Shown here piece after piece: positions 5,688-7,796 of a DNA stretch of 7,796 nucleotides. Under the pieces are notes generated by a model. The model had not been told where the DNA came from. It was given only the letters and a program-made list of their open reading frames with translations, and made no database searches. The stretch comes from DTNV01 sp964388435. GTDB lineage: Archaea > Micrarchaeota > Micrarchaeia > Norongarragalinales > UBA8480. Each line of letters begins with the position of its first letter. Positions within the stretch are counted from its first letter, which is position 1. The stretch is from assembly GCA_964388435.1 (NCBI GenBank), contig CAYMAH010000019.1, positions 1 to 7,796 of the forward strand. Reading direction: 5' to 3'. The position numbers and the translations under genes are program-made.

Positions 5688-5695
5688 TTTAAAAA
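5688..5695 (+). promoter_or_regulatory. TATA-like box of the PRTase-like operon
   Basis: TTTAAAAA with purine-rich sequence before it lies 22-29 bases ahead of the GTG at 5717 and 28-35 ahead of the ATG at 5723. The spacing predicts a leaderless or nearly leaderless mRNA. Confidence 0.5.
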
Positions 5696-5716
5696 CTTTA
5701 AAAAACACCAAAAAAA

Positions 5717-6742
5717 GTGAAAATGGAACAGCAAACTTTGTTTGAAGAGAAAAACAGGCAAAAAATAGAAAAAGCGCTACGCGAAGCTCTGCCTTCAATA
5801 CCTACTGTGGCGAGGGCCAGCGTTAAAATAGCGCGGGAGTGTGGTGAAAATGAAGTCCACTTAATAGTGCCAAGAGGAAACATGATAATAAACGAAGCAT
5901 TGCAGCAGGCAATGCGCCTAACCGGCAAGAACGCTGAAAGAATATTACTGCCGTTAACCCAAGTCGGAACCTACAAGCCGGGAGAATTGGAGGAAATACT
6001 AAGAACAAAAACCAGTCGCATCCCTCCAAACACGATTATTCATTACATCGACGAGTGCAACACAGGAGACAACGGAGTTCAAATCTCCAAAGCACTTAAA
6101 AAAATAACAGAAGAAAAAAATTTAAAGCTTAAAATAGACTTAATAGCAAACAATAGGGGTGAGAACATAATCCTGGAAAACAGAAAAAAACTCAAAACTC
6201 TAAAAGCGGTAATCCACCCTGTAACCGAAATTCCCTGGATGGACAATCCCATAATAGAGGGGTACGTTTGGTCGAAAAACCTTTTAAACATCCACCCCGT
6301 ATTAGAGGGAGTGAACGAAAAAAACGCCAAAAAAATAAATAAAACCTTCAATTATATAATGTACAACAAACACGATTGGGTTAAAGACAAAAAACAAAAA
6401 AAACTTAAAATAATAAGATACGACTCGCCGGAATACCTTAAAAGACCCTTGCAAGTTTTAACCGCTCTTTACCAAGCGTTCAAAAAAACAGGCTTGGCAA
6501 AAAAATACAAAGTTGGATTTGACAAAAAGAATCAGGTGATATACATAAACAACAATCCCTTCCACTCCGCGCAGCTTCTTGAAAACAAAGAATTGATAAA
6601 AATCTTCACTCAAAAAGAAGACCCAAACAAGGAAATAGATAAGTACACGCTCCTAAGAATCGGAATGCCTTACTCGCATGCTGCGATTGAATACAGAAGA
6701 CAATTAACGCGGGAAATCGAAAAAACAATAAAAAACATTTAA
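5717..6742 (+). CDS. Protein with phosphoribosyltransferase-like core plus C-terminal domain, function unknown
   Basis: The product has 341 residues from GTG 5717, or 339 from ATG 5723; the TATA spacing allows either. Residues 45-125 look like a type I phosphoribosyltransferase fold. VHLIVPRGNMIINEAL (47-62) matches the strand and glycine turn after which PRTases have a helix ('PRGG..IAEAL'). IIHYIDECNTGDNGVQISKA (107-126) resembles the PRPP-binding loop, a hydrophobic strand followed by D-[DE]-x-x-T-G. Only one of the two usual loop threonines is present, so activity is uncertain. Residues 160-341 form a second part, with WMDNPIIEGYVWSKN (174-188) and a basic middle, that I do not recognise. 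No signal peptide or membrane helix is present, so the protein should be cytoplasmic. A two-helix membrane protein starts 5 bases downstream in the same operon. Nucleotide salvage, regulation or a nucleotide-signal role are all possible. Confidence 0.65.
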   Translation: MKMEQQTLFEEKNRQKIEKALREALPSIPTVARASVKIARECGENEVHLIVPRGNMIINEALQQAMRLTGKNAERILLPLTQVGTYKPGELEEILRTKTSRIPPNTIIHYIDECNTGDNGVQISKALKKITEEKNLKLKIDLIANNRGENIILENRKKLKTLKAVIHPVTEIPWMDNPIIEGYVWSKNLLNIHPVLEGVNEKNAKKINKTFNYIMYNKHDWVKDKKQKKLKIIRYDSPEYLKRPLQVLTALYQAFKKTGLAKKYKVGFDKKNQVIYINNNPFHSAQLLENKELIKIFTQKEDPNKEIDKYTLLRIGMPYSHAAIEYRRQLTREIEKTIKNI

Positions 6743-6747
6743 AAAAG

Positions 6748-7245
6748 ATGATAAAAATTAACCGAAAACACGTGATACCGTTTAAAGACCTAAAACCCGA
6801 AACTCAAGTTCAAATACGAAAACTGCTTGAAGCGAGAAAAACAAGAAAAGAATCAATAGGAGGAGCGCTATCAGTAGGCGCGATAACAGGAATGCTGCCG
6901 TTAATACTATACTCGGCGAAAACAAACCCAAGTGCTTACGCAGACTGGTACGCTAGACTAATATCAAAAAGCGCGCTTCCAATAGCAGCCGGAACAGCAA
7001 CCGCCGTTACGATAATGATGAAAGAAGCAGAAAAAGCAAATGAACAAGTCAAAAGCAATACAATTCAAGCAATACAAAAACTTAAAATCGAAGTTCGATC
7101 ACCCGAACACCAAAAAGCGCTTCAACAAAACACGCACGCCTTCATAAACCGCAATGGAGACGTCATTTTAACAAGAGAAAAAGAAGCGAAAACAATCATT
7201 GGAAGGGCATTCAAAAAACTCAAAAGAATGAGAACACCACTATAA
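6748..7245 (+). CDS. Two-helix membrane protein in operon with PRTase-like gene, function unknown
   Basis: The protein has 165 residues. A basic N-terminal region (residues 1-36, with VIPFKDLKPETQVQIRKLLE) precedes two hydrophobic segments at about 38-56 (GGALSVGAITGMLPLILYS) and 76-91 (ALPIAAGTATAVTIMM). A charged helical tail follows, containing HQKALQQNTHAFINRNGDVI and ending in KKLKRMRTPL. The short loop between the helices (TNPSAYADWYAR) suggests a hairpin with both ends in the cytoplasm. The ATG comes 5 bases after the stop of the PRTase-like gene, so both are surely co-transcribed, and a physical partnership (a membrane anchor for the soluble protein) is a reasonable guess. Codon use, rich in ATA and AAA, matches the preceding gene. 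No known family is recognised. Confidence 0.65.
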   Translation: MIKINRKHVIPFKDLKPETQVQIRKLLEARKTRKESIGGALSVGAITGMLPLILYSAKTNPSAYADWYARLISKSALPIAAGTATAVTIMMKEAEKANEQVKSNTIQAIQKLKIEVRSPEHQKALQQNTHAFINRNGDVILTREKEAKTIIGRAFKKLKRMRTPL

Positions 7246-7368
7246 AACCAAAAAGTCAGGCGACCCTCCTATTGAAATCAAAACAAAAAAAAATTCAAAG
7301 CCCAACCGTTCATTCAAAAACATTAAAATAACTTTTCAAACACTCTGATATTCATGACACTGTAAAAA

Positions 7369-7627
7369 ATTCCAATTCCAATAGCCAAAAAACTCATAGT
7401 GGAAAATATCGGAGAAAAAAACATAGCAATATTCAAGGACGAAAAAGCCAGAGATATACTGAAGCAAAAAATATGGAATATTCACGGTAAAAAGCTCACA
7501 TACCCCCTTCTCAGGAGAAAGCATTCTTCAAGCGTTTCCCATAGAACTCTGAGATTACAAAGTTTCAGTGAAAAAACACTTCAACGACGAAATGCTTCAA
7601 AAAGAATTCAGCAACCTCCTTCAAGCC
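7369..7627 (+). pseudogene. Frameshifted coding fragment, family unknown
   Basis: Two plus-strand frames together read like one protein. The first (through GTG 7399) gives KKLIVENIGEKNIAIFKDEK and continues ARDILKQKIWNIHGKKLTYP. At a run of five C (7503-7507) the sensible frame shifts: removing one C continues with FSGESILQAFPIEL, then a TGA (7550-7552), then DYKVSVKKHFNDEMLQKEFS and NLLQ. An earlier TAA in the first frame cuts off the upstream part. The result is a fragment with a homopolymer frameshift and a nonsense codon, best read as a decaying gene or as low-quality sequence. It ends where the minus-strand glyA-like fragment begins. The preceding bases 7246-7368 hold nothing I can support. 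Confidence 0.35.
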
Positions 7628-7796
7628 CACGGTCCCGCTTATCAATCTCACGTCAACCTCCTTTGCTTTTAGCGCTTCCTTGGCCATGTCCTTGACCATT
7701 TTTTCAATCTCGTCGAAATATTTCGTTCCCTGGTAGTATCTGGAAAAAGGGTCTCCCTCCGCGTAACGATGGTAAAAATCGCTTATGTAAACGCTG
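7565..7796 (-). pseudogene. glyA: N-terminal part of serine hydroxymethyltransferase, broken after SGTV
   Basis: Reading the minus strand inward from the window edge gives 76 residues before a TGA at 7565-7567. The segment HRYAEGDPFSRYYQGTKY, then FDEIEKMVKDMAKEAL, then VDVRLISGTV matches the N-terminal region of SHMT in order: YAEG, RYYxG, Y-x-D-E-x-E and the S-G-T/S-x turn. The RYYQGTKY form is typical of archaeal enzymes as I recall them. SHMT is a PLP enzyme that interconverts serine and glycine with a pterin cofactor, acts as a cytoplasmic dimer and has about 420 residues. Homology stops near 7628; the final residues GLKEVAEFFLKHF onward do not fit the family, and the cofactor lysine and all of the later domains are missing. 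The true start lies beyond 7796. The protein cannot be active as encoded here. Confidence 0.7.

Noticed and set aside
7336..7524. Minus-strand Phe/Tyr-rich frame of 62 codons
   Set aside because: Its Phe-rich composition is what the antisense of a Lys/Glu-rich plus-strand sequence gives.
4251..7552. TGA reassigned to Trp or Gly, suggested by two in-frame TGA codons (4251 and 7550)
   Set aside because: The long intact genes use TGG for Trp and have no internal TGA. TGA ends the UbiB-family gene at the expected length and forms the usual GTGA overlap. A recoded genome would show TGA in most genes.
1..7796. CRISPR array, insertion sequence or transposase
   Set aside because: No regularly spaced repeats, terminal inverted repeats with flanking duplications, or transposase or integrase motifs are seen on either strand.

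Overview
The window most likely comes from an archaeon, probably a small-genome DPANN-type lineage such as Micrarchaeota or a relative; that placement is an inference. The grounds are archaeal TATA-like boxes (TTTAAA or TTAAATA) about 30 bases before several starts, starts that are nearly leaderless in A-rich DNA, oligo-T terminators, AGGTGAT and AGGAGG Shine-Dalgarno sequences, an archaeal-style serine hydroxymethyltransferase fragment, and short N-anchored or C-anchored surface proteins rich in Asn, Ser and Thr.

Layout. (1) Bases 1-947 hold the end of a surface protein followed at once by a small membrane-anchored extracytoplasmic protein. (2) Bases 948-1332 form an intergenic region with back-to-back promoters, a terminator at its far end and a possible 44-residue minus-strand peptide. 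(3) Bases 1333-3290 hold a two-gene operon, a phasin-like coiled-coil protein overlapping by GTGA with an ABC1/UbiB/AarF-family atypical kinase that ends in two membrane helices. (4) Bases 3300-3686, converging on the kinase, encode only the first four helices of a CPA-type cation/proton antiporter. (5) Bases 3687-4052 contain no clear protein gene, but a GC-rich stem-loop, a T8A8 palindrome and a minus-strand TATA box suggest a small transcript. (6) Bases 4053-5069 hold a secreted, C-terminally anchored surface protein with a duplicated two-helix unit; its reading frame is interrupted by one TGA. (7) Bases 5126-5596 hold a small membrane protein and in-frame remnants behind it. (8) Bases 5717-7245 form a two-gene operon: a protein with a phosphoribosyltransferase-like core and an unknown two-helix membrane protein. 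(9) Bases 7246-7796 are debris: a frameshifted plus-strand coding fragment abuts the 5' part of a glyA-like gene that is cut off just after its SGTV motif on the minus strand.

The phasin/UbiB pair is the most recognisable unit; co-occurrence of these families is known to me from other genomes, and the overlap suggests coupled translation. The 5717-7245 operon is the best candidate for something undescribed: a soluble protein with a PRPP-loop-like motif paired with a membrane partner. Several loci (the antiporter half, the TGA-split surface protein, the 5126-5596 region, the glyA fragment and its neighbour) look broken, so gene decay or rearrangement is a theme of this window. Some breaks could also be assembly or sequencing errors.
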